DNA of 64,000 nt, taken from positions 1-64,000 of the forward strand of contig DKVI01000074.1 of NCBI GenBank assembly GCA_002491115.1, read 5' to 3'. This stretch comes from Lachnospiraceae bacterium UBA7182. Its GTDB lineage: Bacteria > Bacillota > Clostridia > Lachnospirales > Lachnospiraceae. Position numbers and translations under genes: made by a program. Of this stretch, positions 33,992 through 44,242 are shown in pieces; the first letter of the stretch is position 1; every line of letters begins with the position of its first letter. The notes beneath the pieces were generated by a model. It had not been told where the DNA came from and did no database searches. It saw only the letters and a list, made by a program, of their open reading frames with translations.

Positions 33992-36082
33992 TTATCCTTC
34001 TTTTTTCAGCCACACTTTCTGTTTTCTCAGTTCGCCTGTGGTCCGGCAGATCAGCGGGTCGAAGACGGAGAGCATGGCAGGTAAGAGCCCCAGGACAACG
34101 ATGGTACTGATGATCGCGCCTCTGGATAAAAGGTTGGTGATGGAACTGATCATATCGATGCTGGAGTAAAGCCCCACGCCGAAGGTGGCGGCGAAAAAGC
34201 TCATGCCGCTTGTAATGATCGGTTTGGTGGAGGTTCGGTGGGCGATTTTGATCGCTTCTTTTTTTGCCCTGCCGGCGGACCGTTCGGATACATATCGGTT
34301 GGTCATCAGGATCGCATAGTCGATGGTGGCGCCTAACTGGATGGTTCCGATGACGATGCTTGCCACAAAGGGGAGCGGTGTCCCGGTATAATAGGGAATT
34401 GCCATATTGACAAAGATGGCAAATTCAATCACAATAACCAGTATAAACGGTAAAGAAATCGATTTAAATACGAACATGATGATGATAAAAATGGCCGCCA
34501 TGGATATACTGTTGACAGTCTGAAGATCCACATCTGTCACGTCCTGCAAATCTTTCATCAGGGGGGCTTCCCCGATGATCATGGCGCCCGGGTCATAGGA
34601 TTTCATAATATCGTTGACTGCTCCGATCTGGGCGTTGGCGTCCGCCGTGGCGGTGGGGTAGTCGGAGCATACGAAGGCAAGTTCCAGACTGCCGCTTTGG
34701 AAGATTTCCCTTAGATCTGCGGGAACAAAGCTTTCGGGGAACGAGCTTCCCAGGATAGAACTTAGACTTAAAGCCCATTTTACGCCGTCTATCTCTTTAA
34801 TCCGGCTGACCATGTCGCTTTTGTCCATTTTGTCCATCCCGCTGTCAAACATCAGCATGTAGACAGAACTCATGTCGTATTCTTCGGAAAGCTTTGTATT
34901 GGCAACGGAGCTTTCCAGGTCGGCCGGAAGCCCGCTGTCCAGGTTATAGTAAAGTTCCACATGATCATTTCCGTATTTGGCGGGTAAAAACAGGATCAGG
35001 AAAAGTACCAGCCATACTTTGTTGAATTTGGTCAGGAAATCCGACAGCCCCGTAAGCGCGGGGATAACGGGTTTGTGTGTAGTCTTCCGGATCGCCTTTT
35101 CCGCCAGCATGATCATGGCCGGAAGTACGGTGATACAGCAGAACACGCCCATAAACACGCCTTTAATCATGACAATGCCCAGGTCGCGGCCCAGCATGAA
35201 CGTCATAAATAAAAGGGCGGCGAAGCCGGCAATCGTTGTGGTGGAGCCTCCGGCTACGGAAGCAAAAGTGCGGGATATGGCTTCTGCCATGGCGTCTTCC
35301 CGGTGTTCATAGGAAGGTTTTAATTCTTCGTAACAGCTTAGAAGGAAAATGGAATAGTCCATGGTAACGCCAAGCTGCAAAACGGCGGCAAGTGCCTGGG
35401 TGATATAGGAGATCTGTCCCAGAAAAATATTGCTGCCCAGGTTAAAGACAACGGCCATCCCGATACTTGTAAGGAAAAGAATCGGGACAAAAGCGGATTC
35501 CAGTGTCAGAAGAAGAACCACCATGGATAATAAAGACGCGATTAATACATAGACAGGCATCTCTTTCAGCGCCAGATTTTTAATATCGGTGACGATGCCG
35601 GACATACCGCTGATAAAACACTCTTTGCCCACTTCCGCCCGCATGGTGCTGATGGCGTCCATGGTCTCGTCCGCGGAGGTGGTACGGTCGAACAGAGCGA
35701 TCATCATGGTGGAGTTTTCCGTGAACAGGGCGTCTCTTAAGTCGGAGGGGAGCATCATCTCGGGTACGGAGATATCCAGGACGTCGTCGTACCAGAGTAC
35801 GTCTTTGACGTGGTCCATACTTTCGATCTTTTCTTCCAGGCGGACTACATCCTGGTGTTCCATGCCTTCTACGATGACCATGGAGAAGGCGCCCATGCCA
35901 AATTCGTCCACCAGGATATCCTGGCCGGCTACAGTCTCCAGGGAATCCGGGAGGTAGCTTAAGACGTCGTAATTGATTTTGGTGGCTATGTATCCCATCC
36001 CGGAAGGGATTAAAAGGAGGAGGGATACGAGGAAAATAAGGAATCTGTGTTTGGCAATGAATTTTCCAAAATGAACCATCAT
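33992..36082 (-). CDS. MMPL/RND superfamily membrane transporter
   Basis: A 696-residue protein with the two-fold RND layout: one helix, a ~150-residue outside domain, five to six helices; then repeated. Proton-relay-like acidic residues lie in helix 4 of each half (GVTMDYSIFLLS near 246 and GATIDYAILMTN near 598). This is the YdfJ/MMPL branch, which exports lipids, peptides or drugs in Gram-positives without an outer-membrane partner. Ribosome site AAAAGGA is a little far. A stand-alone gene with no linked regulator. Confidence 0.87.
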   Translation of the reverse strand: MMVHFGKFIAKHRFLIFLVSLLLLIPSGMGYIATKINYDVLSYLPDSLETVAGQDILVDEFGMGAFSMVIVEGMEHQDVVRLEEKIESMDHVKDVLWYDDVLDISVPEMMLPSDLRDALFTENSTMMIALFDRTTSADETMDAISTMRAEVGKECFISGMSGIVTDIKNLALKEMPVYVLIASLLSMVVLLLTLESAFVPILFLTSIGMAVVFNLGSNIFLGQISYITQALAAVLQLGVTMDYSIFLLSCYEELKPSYEHREDAMAEAISRTFASVAGGSTTTIAGFAALLFMTFMLGRDLGIVMIKGVFMGVFCCITVLPAMIMLAEKAIRKTTHKPVIPALTGLSDFLTKFNKVWLVLFLILFLPAKYGNDHVELYYNLDSGLPADLESSVANTKLSEEYDMSSVYMLMFDSGMDKMDKSDMVSRIKEIDGVKWALSLSSILGSSFPESFVPADLREIFQSGSLELAFVCSDYPTATADANAQIGAVNDIMKSYDPGAMIIGEAPLMKDLQDVTDVDLQTVNSISMAAIFIIIMFVFKSISLPFILVIVIEFAIFVNMAIPYYTGTPLPFVASIVIGTIQLGATIDYAILMTNRYVSERSAGRAKKEAIKIAHRTSTKPIITSGMSFFAATFGVGLYSSIDMISSITNLLSRGAIISTIVVLGLLPAMLSVFDPLICRTTGELRKQKVWLKKEG

Positions 36083-36205
36083 AATAAAGTGTCACATCCT
36101 TTTTCTGCTATTTTTAAAATTGAACATTGGTCATTTTTATGAATTGTATCACAGGTTGCGGGCAGATACAAGGGGAAATTTCGTTTTAGAAAGGAGATTG
36201 ATTTT

Positions 36206-37612
36206 ATGGAAAGAAAAAATGTATGGGAACAGTATGAAGAAGAGGAGATTACCAGGGTTCTTAAGCTGGCCGAGCGGTACAGGGAGTTTATTTCGGAGGG
36301 AAAGACGGAGCGGGAGTGTGTGAAGCTGGCGGTCCGGATGGCAGAAGAGAAGGGGTATCAGAGGCTGGAAGATGCGGTCAGGGAAGGAAAGACGCTGAAA
36401 ACAGGGGATAAGGTATATGGGGTACACAGGGGAAAACTGGTGTGCCTGTTTCAGATTGGGGAAGAACCCATGGAGCGGGGAATGAATATTCTGGGGGCGC
36501 ATATTGATTCGCCCAGGCTGGATATTAAGCAGAATCCGCTGTATGAGGACGGGGAGACGGCACTTCTGGAGACGCATTATTATGGAGGGATTAAGAAGTA
36601 TCAGTGGGCGGCGATCCCGCTGGCGCTGCATGGAGTGGTGGCGAAGAAGGACGGAAGCGTGGCGGAGATCACGGTGGGAGAGAAAGAGAACGACCCGGTG
36701 GTGGGGATCTCAGACCTTCTGATTCATCTTTCAGGGGAACAGATGCAGAAAAAGGCCGCTGTGGTGGTGGAAGGGGAGAACCTGAACATTATCGTGGGAA
36801 GCCGTCCGCTGAAGGGAGAAGAAGAACCAGGAAAGGAAGAAAAGGAGAAGATTAAAAAAGGGATTCTGAAACTTCTGGAAGAGAACTACGGGATAGAGGA
36901 GGAAGATTTCCTGTCGGCCGAGCTGGAGGCGGTTCCGGCGGGGGCGGCCAGGGACTTTGGACTGGATAAAAGTATGGTCATGGGATACGGGCAGGACGAC
37001 CGGATCTGTGCGTTTACGTCTCTTATGGCTATGCTGGAGGCGGAAACGCCCCGATATACTTCCGTGTGCCTTCTGACAGACAAAGAAGAGATCGGAAGCG
37101 TGGGAGCGACGGGGATGCATTCCAGATATTTTGAAAATATGACGGCGGAAGTGATGGCGCTTACGGGTCATTATTCGGAACTTATGCTTCGCAGATGCCT
37201 CCAGAACTGCCATATGCTTTCTTCGGATGTAAGTGCGGCGTTTGATCCCGGTTATGCCGGCGCTTTTGAGAAAAAGAACAGCGCTTACCTGGGGCATGGG
37301 ATGGTGTTCAATAAATATACCGGTTCCCGGGGCAAATCCGGCTCCAACGATGCGAACGCCGAATATATCGGCAGTCTGCGCCGGATTATGGATGAAGCGG
37401 GTGTTTTCTGGCAGACGGCGGAGCTTGGAAAAGTGGACCAGGGAGGCGGAGGCACCATCGCCTATATTGCGGCGAATTATGGAATGGACGTGATCGACAG
37501 CGGGGTGGCGCTTCTTAACATGCATTGCCCCTGGGAAGTATCCAGCAAGGCGGATATTTATGAAGCTTATAAAGGATATAAAGCATTTTTGAACGCTTCC
37601 TGGGAAAAATAA
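36206..37612 (+). CDS. M18 family aminopeptidase
   Basis: A 468-residue cytoplasmic zinc aminopeptidase. Metal and catalytic motifs: GAHIDSPRLD (His and Asp, ~93-102), YGQDDRICAF (~263), DKEEIGSVG (catalytic Glu, ~291), and HGMVFNKYTG (His, ~365). It removes N-terminal, often acidic or hydrophobic, residues and forms large tetrahedral oligomers. The segment around 215-225 is Glu/Lys-rich. AAAGGAG sits before the ATG. A second peptidase gene follows 31 nt on. Confidence 0.9.
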   Translation: MERKNVWEQYEEEEITRVLKLAERYREFISEGKTERECVKLAVRMAEEKGYQRLEDAVREGKTLKTGDKVYGVHRGKLVCLFQIGEEPMERGMNILGAHIDSPRLDIKQNPLYEDGETALLETHYYGGIKKYQWAAIPLALHGVVAKKDGSVAEITVGEKENDPVVGISDLLIHLSGEQMQKKAAVVVEGENLNIIVGSRPLKGEEEPGKEEKEKIKKGILKLLEENYGIEEEDFLSAELEAVPAGAARDFGLDKSMVMGYGQDDRICAFTSLMAMLEAETPRYTSVCLLTDKEEIGSVGATGMHSRYFENMTAEVMALTGHYSELMLRRCLQNCHMLSSDVSAAFDPGYAGAFEKKNSAYLGHGMVFNKYTGSRGKSGSNDANAEYIGSLRRIMDEAGVFWQTAELGKVDQGGGGTIAYIAANYGMDVIDSGVALLNMHCPWEVSSKADIYEAYKGYKAFLNASWEK

Positions 37613-37643
37613 ATACAACGACTGTGAGGGGAGATGGAAACCT

Positions 37644-39431
37644 ATGATAAAAGAAAGGCTGCGCAGACTTCGGGAATGTATGAAAAAGGCGGGCGTGACC
37701 GTCTATGTGATTCCCTCTTCGGACTGCCATGAATCGGAGTATGTCTGCGCGCATTTTCGGGCCAGGGAATATATGACCGGTTTTAGCGGGTCCGCGGGGA
37801 CGGCGGTGATCACGGAAGAAGAAGCGGGCCTGTGGACGGACGGCAGATATTTTGTCCAGGCGCAGATGGAGCTTGCGGGAACTTCCGTCCGCCTTTTTAA
37901 GATGGAGGAGCCGGGTGTTCCCGATGTGGAAACCTATGTAAAAGAGCATCTGAAGGCGGGCGGGAAACTGGGCTTTGACGGAAGGACCATGAGCGCTTTT
38001 AAAGCGGAAAAGTTAAAAGCGGCGGCAGAAGAAAAGGGTGCGGCTCTTCTGGTGACGGAAAATCTGGTGGGGGCGGTCTGGGATGACAGGCCGCAGCTTC
38101 CAAAGTCCCGGGCATTTATCCTGGAAGAACAGTGGAGCGGGGAAAGCACCGGAAATAAGCTTGAAAGAGTCAGAAAGCAGATGGCGGAACAGGGGGCGGA
38201 CATCCATGTACTGGCATCGTTGTGCGATATTGCCTGGATTCTGAATATAAGAGGACGGGACATCCCCCATGTGCCGGTTGTTCTCTCTTTTTTGTCCGTA
38301 ACAAAAGATACTTGTACCTGGTATGTGGACGGTTCGGCACTGTCAGACAGGGTGCAAAGGCATCTGAAAGAAAACGGAATCAAAGTAAAAGGATATGAGG
38401 AGATCTACACAGATCTTAGGGGCGTAAAAGACGGACAGAAAGTATGGCTGGATAAAAAAAGCGTCAATTACAGACTGCTTTATGCTGTGCCCGAAAAAGC
38501 CAGAATTCTGAATCAGAGCAATCCGTCGGAACTTATGAAAGCGGTTAAAAACCCCACAGAGATTCAAAACCTGAAAGCGGCCCATTTAAAAGAGGGCCTT
38601 GCGTTTACCCGTTTTATGTACTGGCTTAAGAGCAATGTCCATAAAGAAGAGATTACGGAGATATCCGCCGCCGCGTACCTGGATCATTTAAGGGAAGAAC
38701 AGGGCAATTATCTGGAGCAGAGTTTTGCGCCGATCTGCGCCTATGGTTCCCACGGGGCGATTGTCCATTATTCGGCCACGGAGGAAAGCAATACCCGGAT
38801 TCTTCCGGAGGGGTTTCTTCTGGTGGATGCGGGCGGCCATTATAGGGAAGGAACCACAGATACCACCCGCACGTTTGCCCTGGGGGCGCTGACAGAAGAA
38901 CAGAAGCGCATGTATACGGCTGTGTGCAGGGGAAATCTGAAGCTGGCGTCGGCGCGTTTTCTGTATGGATGCACCGGGTACAATCTGGATATTTTATGCC
39001 GGGAGCCGCTCTGGCAGCTTGGCATGGATTACAAACACGGAACAGGGCATGGGGTAGGACATCTTCTGAATGTGCATGAAGGCCCCAACGCGTTTCGGTG
39101 GAAATTGAAAGACGGCGGGACGCCGGCTGCGCTGGAACCGGGGATGGTGACGACGGATGAGCCGGGAATCTATATAAAGGACAGGTACGGCATTCGTCTG
39201 GAAAACGAGCTCCTCTGCGTAAAGCAGGAGGAAAACAAATACGGGCAGTTCCTGGGATTCGAGGTACTGACGCTTGTACCGTTCGATCTGGACGCCATCC
39301 TGCCGCAGGAGATGACGCAGGCGGAGAGAGAGTACTTAAACAGATATCACCAGACAGTATACGACGCCCTGGCGCCGCATCTGAATGAGGAAGAAAGAGC
39401 GTGGCTGAAAGATTATACCCGCAAGATCTGA
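37644..39431 (+). CDS. M24 family Xaa-Pro aminopeptidase
   Basis: A 595-residue aminopeptidase P of the long type: two creatinase N-terminal domains (1-~300) and a pita-bread M24 domain. Metal ligands are seen in VDAGGHYREGTTDTTRTF (two Asp), HGTGHGVGHLLNVHEGP (His), TTDEPGIYI (Glu) and IRLENELL (Glu). It cuts N-terminal residues before proline, completing peptide breakdown with the M18 enzyme upstream, which shares its direction and probable message. Confidence 0.92.
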   Translation: MIKERLRRLRECMKKAGVTVYVIPSSDCHESEYVCAHFRAREYMTGFSGSAGTAVITEEEAGLWTDGRYFVQAQMELAGTSVRLFKMEEPGVPDVETYVKEHLKAGGKLGFDGRTMSAFKAEKLKAAAEEKGAALLVTENLVGAVWDDRPQLPKSRAFILEEQWSGESTGNKLERVRKQMAEQGADIHVLASLCDIAWILNIRGRDIPHVPVVLSFLSVTKDTCTWYVDGSALSDRVQRHLKENGIKVKGYEEIYTDLRGVKDGQKVWLDKKSVNYRLLYAVPEKARILNQSNPSELMKAVKNPTEIQNLKAAHLKEGLAFTRFMYWLKSNVHKEEITEISAAAYLDHLREEQGNYLEQSFAPICAYGSHGAIVHYSATEESNTRILPEGFLLVDAGGHYREGTTDTTRTFALGALTEEQKRMYTAVCRGNLKLASARFLYGCTGYNLDILCREPLWQLGMDYKHGTGHGVGHLLNVHEGPNAFRWKLKDGGTPAALEPGMVTTDEPGIYIKDRYGIRLENELLCVKQEENKYGQFLGFEVLTLVPFDLDAILPQEMTQAEREYLNRYHQTVYDALAPHLNEEERAWLKDYTRKI

Positions 39432-39500
39432 CCACAGGTTTCTTGCGCAGGCCGGAAAAATCTGGTACAATAGGCACAAAAATAAAGGTGGGGCATGTGT

Positions 39501-40091
39501 ATGAGAAACAGATCTTCACATCTGAAAATTTCGTTTAATTCACCGGTGATTCTTATCTTTACCATCCTTTGTTTCGCGGCGCTTTTGCTGGGGGAAGCTA
39601 CGGACGGAAAGACGACGGATATGTTCTTCAGCGTGTACCGTTCTTCTCTGGGAAGCCCTCTGACCTATGTCAGATTTGCGGGGCATGTGCTGGGGCATGC
39701 CGGATGGGAGCATTTTATAGGGAATATTATGCTGATTTTGATCGTGGGACCGCTTCTGGAAGAAAAGTACGGTTCGCTGAATCTGTTATTCGTGATTCTG
39801 GCGGTTGCGCTGGTAACCGGAGTGATTAATTTTGCGTTTTTTCCCAGGATTCAGCTTTTGGGCGCCAGCGGAGTGGTGTTCGCGCTGATCCTTCTGTCGT
39901 CCTTTACCAGTATCAAAGAGGGGGAGATTCCCCTTACCTTTATACTGGTGGCCGCCGTATATCTGGGCGGGCAGGTCTACGAAGGTTTGTTTGTGCCCAA
40001 CAACGTGGCGAACCTGACGCATATACTGGGCGGATTTACAGGCGCGGTTCTGGGGTATGTGATGAATAAAAACAAGATGAGCCGGTATTAA
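39501..40091 (+). CDS. Rhomboid family intramembrane serine protease
   Basis: About 196 residues, six helices. Catalytic Ser in LLGASGVVFAL and His in LTHILGGFTGAVLG; HFIGNIMLIL carries the conserved Asn of the oxyanion site. Rhomboids cut substrates within the membrane. ATG 39501 is chosen for spacing from AAAGGTGG; ATG 39495 is possible and would add two residues. No candidate substrate is next to it. Confidence 0.85.
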   Translation: MRNRSSHLKISFNSPVILIFTILCFAALLLGEATDGKTTDMFFSVYRSSLGSPLTYVRFAGHVLGHAGWEHFIGNIMLILIVGPLLEEKYGSLNLLFVILAVALVTGVINFAFFPRIQLLGASGVVFALILLSSFTSIKEGEIPLTFILVAAVYLGGQVYEGLFVPNNVANLTHILGGFTGAVLGYVMNKNKMSRY

Positions 40092-40107
40092 GAAACGGAG
40101 CGGACCG

Positions 40108-40623
40108 ATGGATAAAAAGAAAACAGAAGAAATTGCGCGCCTGGGTCTTTTGACTTCCCTGGCCCTGATCGCCAGCTATGTGGAGCTGCTCATACCGGTT
40201 CCCATCGGGATACCCGGGGTTAAGCTGGGGCTTGCCAATCTGGTGATCGTATGGGCGCTGTACGGGTTAAGGCCGGCGGAGGCGTTCGCGGTCAATGGGA
40301 TGCGGATTCTTTTGTCCGGGTTTATGTTCGGCAACCTGTCCATGATCCTGTACAGCCTGGCGGGTGCGCTTCTTAGTTTTTTATGTATGTACCTGGCCAA
40401 GAGAAGCGGCGCTTTCAGCGTGATTGGAGTGAGCCTGGCAGGAGGCGTCGCCCATAATGTGGGACAGCTTCTGGTGGCTATGCTGGTGCTGGAGTCTTTG
40501 AACCTTGTCTATTATGGGCCGGTACTTTTACTGTCGGGGCTTATGACCGGCCTGCTGATCGGGATCGTGACCCGGGAAGTATACAGGCGTGTGCCGGGGT
40601 TTCAGATTCAAAAAAATGACTAA
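40108..40623 (+). CDS. Gx transporter / heptaprenyl diphosphate synthase component I family protein
   Basis: A 171-residue membrane protein with five to six helices. The family start is LGLLTSLALIASYVELLIP, then GVKLGLANLVIVWALYG. Named historically for a heptaprenyl diphosphate synthase component, but the ECF-transporter-like fold suggests small-molecule uptake. No prenyl synthase gene adjoins it. It is 17 nt after rhomboid. Confidence 0.82.
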   Translation: MDKKKTEEIARLGLLTSLALIASYVELLIPVPIGIPGVKLGLANLVIVWALYGLRPAEAFAVNGMRILLSGFMFGNLSMILYSLAGALLSFLCMYLAKRSGAFSVIGVSLAGGVAHNVGQLLVAMLVLESLNLVYYGPVLLLSGLMTGLLIGIVTREVYRRVPGFQIQKND

Positions 40624-40637
40624 AATTCATTTTTCTC

Positions 40638-40666
40638 TTGCATATTTATGGTTTATCCATTACCAT
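40638..40666 (+). promoter_or_regulatory. Possible glgB promoter
   Basis: TTGCAT (40638-40643), 17-nt spacer, TACCAT (40661-40666). Confidence 0.45.
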
Positions 40667-40705
40667 AGAAATATACAAAAGACATAACTACAAGGGAGGG
40701 TCTGT

Positions 40706-42550
40706 ATGGATTTTCAAAAATTTTTAACAGGGGATGTATTTGATGCCTATGAGTATTTTGGAGCGCATCTGGAAAAGGGGAAGGCAGCCTTCCGTATTTA
40801 TGCGCCAAATGCCAAAAAGGTGGAACTGCAGGGCGATTTCAGCGGGTGGGAGTTTCTGGAACTAAAGGCCGGAGAACATCCGGGCGTCTTTGAGTATACC
40901 GTTTCGGATGTGCAGGCGGGTATGTATTATAAATACCGGATTACGGACGCCCATGACAGAAGCGTGATGCACTGCGATCCGTATGGGATGTTGATGGAAC
41001 TTCGTCCCGGGTTTGCCTCCAGGGTTGTGGACCGGAACTATCATTTTGACGATCTGAAATGGATGACAAACAGGGACAAGAATTATAACCGCCCCATGAA
41101 TATCTATGAGATTCATGCAGGTTCCTGGAGGAAAAAAGAAGACGGGTCCTGGTATGATTACGAGGAGCTTGCAGAAGCGCTGATTCCGTATTTGAAGGAG
41201 ATGGGGTACAACTATATCGAGTTCCTTCCGCTCTCGGAGCATCCGGCGGACTGTTCCTGGGGTTATCAGAATACGGGGTTTTTCGCGCCGACTTCCAGAT
41301 ACGGAAGCCCTGCGCAGCTGAAAAAACTGGTGGATGCCTGCCATCAGAACGGCATTGGCGTGATCATGGACTTTGTGCCGATCCATTTTGCCACGGACGA
41401 CTATGGTCTTCTGCAGTTTGACGGAACGCCCCTGTATGAGTTTCCCCACCCGGATACGGCATACAGCGAGTGGGGGACGATGAATTTTATGCACAGCCGG
41501 GGAGAGGTAAGAAGCTTCTTACAGTCGGCGGCGGATTACTGGCTTACGGAGTTTCATTTTGACGGTATCCGTATGGACGCCATCAGCCGGGCCATCTACT
41601 GGAACGGGGATCCTGCCAGAGGCGTGAACGAGCGGGCGGTGGAGTTTTTAAGAAATATGAACGCGGGACTTCACAAGCGTCATCCGTCGGCTATGCTGAT
41701 TGCGGAAGATTCCACGGATTTCCCCAAGGTGACTGCGCCTACAGAATATGACGGGCTTGGTTTTGATTATAAATGGGATATGGGATTTATGAATGACACC
41801 CTGCGGTTCTTCCAGACCGCCCCGGTGTACCGTCCTTACGATTATCACAAGCTGAGTTTTTCCATGATGTATTTTTACAGCGATCTGTTTCTGCTGCCTT
41901 TTTCCCATGACGAAGTGGTGCATGGAAAAGCGACGATCTTACAGAAGATGTGGGGAGATTATGAGTTTAAATTCCCCCAGGCGAAAGCTTTTTACACTTA
42001 TGTATATACCCATCCGGGCAAGAAACTGAACTTTATGGGCAATGAATTCGGGCAGTTCAGGGAATGGGACGAGAACAGGGAGCAGGACTGGAACCTGCTG
42101 GAATATCCGGTTCATGATGCGTTTCATCATTTTTACGCGAAGCTTTCCAATCTGTATTTGACAGAACCGGCGCTGTATGACGGAGAATATAATCAGAACT
42201 GTTTTGAATGGCTGGAAGTGGACGCGTCAGACTATGTCACATACGCTTATGAGCGCAGGGCTTCCAAAGAGACGATTGTGGTCGTGATGAACCTGTCCGA
42301 TCAGTTCTGGAAAGATTTCCAGGTGGGGATTCCCATGCTGTACGAGCTGGAAGAACTGCTTCACACAGACTGGGAATGCTATGGCGGCAATACGAAGAAA
42401 ACAGATCTGACCTGGCGCGTTGCAGACGAACCGTGCAAAAAAAGGCCGCACACCCTGTTGGTGGATCTGCCGCCTTTTTGCGCAAGGATATTTAAAGTGA
42501 TAAAAGCCAAAGAGGTTATTCGTCGGAATGCAAAGGAAGCCGGACTTTAA
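40706..42550 (+). CDS. glgB: 1,4-alpha-glucan branching enzyme
   Basis: A 614-residue GH13 enzyme that makes alpha-1,6 branches in glycogen. N-terminal CBM48 (~20-105: YAPNAKKVELQGDFSGW), catalytic barrel with HFDGIRMDAIS (nucleophile Asp), LIAEDST (acid Glu) and FSHDEVVHG (Asp), C-terminal amylase domain. GGAGG precedes the ATG. The glycogen synthase gene is separate, at 50181. The last 35 nt overlap the sensor kinase gene on the other strand. Confidence 0.95.
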   Translation: MDFQKFLTGDVFDAYEYFGAHLEKGKAAFRIYAPNAKKVELQGDFSGWEFLELKAGEHPGVFEYTVSDVQAGMYYKYRITDAHDRSVMHCDPYGMLMELRPGFASRVVDRNYHFDDLKWMTNRDKNYNRPMNIYEIHAGSWRKKEDGSWYDYEELAEALIPYLKEMGYNYIEFLPLSEHPADCSWGYQNTGFFAPTSRYGSPAQLKKLVDACHQNGIGVIMDFVPIHFATDDYGLLQFDGTPLYEFPHPDTAYSEWGTMNFMHSRGEVRSFLQSAADYWLTEFHFDGIRMDAISRAIYWNGDPARGVNERAVEFLRNMNAGLHKRHPSAMLIAEDSTDFPKVTAPTEYDGLGFDYKWDMGFMNDTLRFFQTAPVYRPYDYHKLSFSMMYFYSDLFLLPFSHDEVVHGKATILQKMWGDYEFKFPQAKAFYTYVYTHPGKKLNFMGNEFGQFREWDENREQDWNLLEYPVHDAFHHFYAKLSNLYLTEPALYDGEYNQNCFEWLEVDASDYVTYAYERRASKETIVVVMNLSDQFWKDFQVGIPMLYELEELLHTDWECYGGNTKKTDLTWRVADEPCKKRPHTLLVDLPPFCARIFKVIKAKEVIRRNAKEAGL

Positions 42551-43571
42551 AAGAACTTCCCAGATCCGGGTAACTTTCCAACTGAATGAATCCTCCATGG
42601 AGGGCAACGATCTTCTGGACTAAAGAAAGTCCCAGGCCGTTGCCCTTTTTTTCGTGCGAAACATCTCCCTGGTAAAATTTATCAAACACATGCGCCTGGA
42701 CTTCAGGCGTCATGCCGATACCGGAATCCTGGAACGTGACGGTCATCCATTCGCCGTCCGAATGGGCCGTGATGTTGATTTCGCCGCCCTGGGGCGTGAA
42801 CTTGACGGCGTTGTCCAGCAGATTGTTCCAGATATGGGCGGCCAGCTCCTGACTGCCGTGCCAGGTGATCATATCCAGTTCCGGATTGATGCTTAAATTC
42901 TTGGCGGACCAGACCGGTTCCATGCGAAGAATGATCTGACGGATCTGCTCGTCCACCCGGAAGGATTTCTTCTCGCAGATGATGGTCTGATTTTCCAGCC
43001 GGGAAAGGTTCAGGATATTGCCGGTCATATGAGACAGTTCTTTGGTACTTTTGATGATAATTCTGATATATTCGTTTCGTTCTTCCAAAGAAAGCGTGTC
43101 GTCCTGAAGAAGCGTCGCATAGCCGCTGATGGCGGCAAGGGGGGTCTTGAACTCGTGGGAGACGTTGGTGATAAAGTCCGAATGGAGCGTCTCCGTACTG
43201 GCCAGCTCCTGGACCATCTGGTTAAAATTGGAACTCAGGTCGTACATTTCGTCTTTCAGGTTTGGTACGGGGGTCGTAAGCCGGACCGTATAGTCTCCTT
43301 TGGCTACTTTCTGCATGGCTCTGGACAGCTCTATGATTGGGTTAAGCACATGATGCAGGGCGAACATGCTGACCAGCGTGCCGAAAATGATGCTGAACAG
43401 TGCCAGCAGGATAATAAAGTGCATGCTGGTTAAAGGGAAGGATAAATAGCGCCACAGGTTCAGGCGGTTAACCAGATGGACAGTAAAGCCGATGGTGACG
43501 CAGGTTATGACCATAATCCAGAAAAAGGCCAGGACGATCTTAAACCATATGGAGTAAAAATGACGTTTCAT
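42516..43571 (-). CDS. Sensor histidine kinase (two-component)
   Basis: A 351-residue membrane kinase: two helices (~12-32, 50-72) with a very short outside loop of ~15 residues, HAMP (72-120), H-box NVSHEFKTPLAAISGY (His ~141), N-box WNNLLDNAVKFTPQGG, G1 DSGIGM and G2 GLGLSLV. The short loop suggests sensing in the membrane or through a partner. It overlaps its response regulator by 4 nt (ATGA). Confidence 0.92.
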   Translation of the reverse strand: MKRHFYSIWFKIVLAFFWIMVITCVTIGFTVHLVNRLNLWRYLSFPLTSMHFIILLALFSIIFGTLVSMFALHHVLNPIIELSRAMQKVAKGDYTVRLTTPVPNLKDEMYDLSSNFNQMVQELASTETLHSDFITNVSHEFKTPLAAISGYATLLQDDTLSLEERNEYIRIIIKSTKELSHMTGNILNLSRLENQTIICEKKSFRVDEQIRQIILRMEPVWSAKNLSINPELDMITWHGSQELAAHIWNNLLDNAVKFTPQGGEINITAHSDGEWMTVTFQDSGIGMTPEVQAHVFDKFYQGDVSHEKKGNGLGLSLVQKIVALHGGFIQLESYPDLGSSFKVRLPLHSDE

Positions 43572-44242
43572 CGTGTGATCATCCCCTTATACCCCAGCCC
43601 TCTGACTGTCTGGATCTGAAAGTAAGGCACGTCCCGGAAGCGGTCCCTGAGCCGGTTAATGTGTACGTCCACCGTGCGGATATCGGTCTCCGAATCATAC
43701 CCCCACAGTTCGTCCATGATCTGCTGGCGGGTAAAGGTATGGTTGGGGAAAGACAGAAGCTTGTACAGAAGCTGAAATTCTTTCTGGGGGAGTACCTGGG
43801 ATTTCTCGTCTATGGTCACGGTCAGATTAATGTAATCCAGACAGACGCCGTCAAATTCCAGCTTCTTTTCAAATATGATCTTGGCCCGGCGAAGGAGGGC
43901 TTCCACCCGGAGCAGAAGTTCGTTGACGTCGATGGGTTTGACCATATAGTCGTCGATGCCCAGCTTGAAACCCTTGAGTTTGTCAGGGAAGGTGTCTTTG
44001 GCGGTGACGACCAGGATGGGGAGCTGGTAGCCGCTTTCTCTCAGCTCTTTGGTCAGGTCGTAGCCGTCCATCTTCGGCATCATCAGGTCGGTGATGATCA
44101 GGTCTATATAAGTCTGCTCCAACAGAGTCAGGGCTTCTTCGCCGTCGGAGGCAGAGGCGGTTTCATAGCCGTTTTTGTTTAAAACCCGGCAGATCAGTTT
44201 GTTTAAAGTTTTATCGTCTTCTACTACTAGAATGTGGAACAT
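43568..44242 (-). CDS. OmpR-family response regulator
   Basis: A 224-residue regulator: receiver with DD at 9-10, phospho-Asp in LIITDLMMPKMDG (~52) and Lys in YMVKPID (~101); C-terminal winged helix with ELLLRV..LEFDGVCLDY and TVDVHINRLRDRF. It probably controls the divergent RND pump genes 255 nt away and its own operon, which is the usual layout; this is inferred from position. Confidence 0.93.
   Translation of the reverse strand: MFHILVVEDDKTLNKLICRVLNKNGYETASASDGEEALTLLEQTYIDLIITDLMMPKMDGYDLTKELRESGYQLPILVVTAKDTFPDKLKGFKLGIDDYMVKPIDVNELLLRVEALLRRAKIIFEKKLEFDGVCLDYINLTVTIDEKSQVLPQKEFQLLYKLLSFPNHTFTRQQIMDELWGYDSETDIRTVDVHINRLRDRFRDVPYFQIQTVRGLGYKGMITR

Noticed and set aside
38653..39519. 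288-codon frame antisense to the M24 peptidase gene
   Set aside because: Pro/Ser/Arg-rich shadow frame of a GC-rich gene; no start signal.
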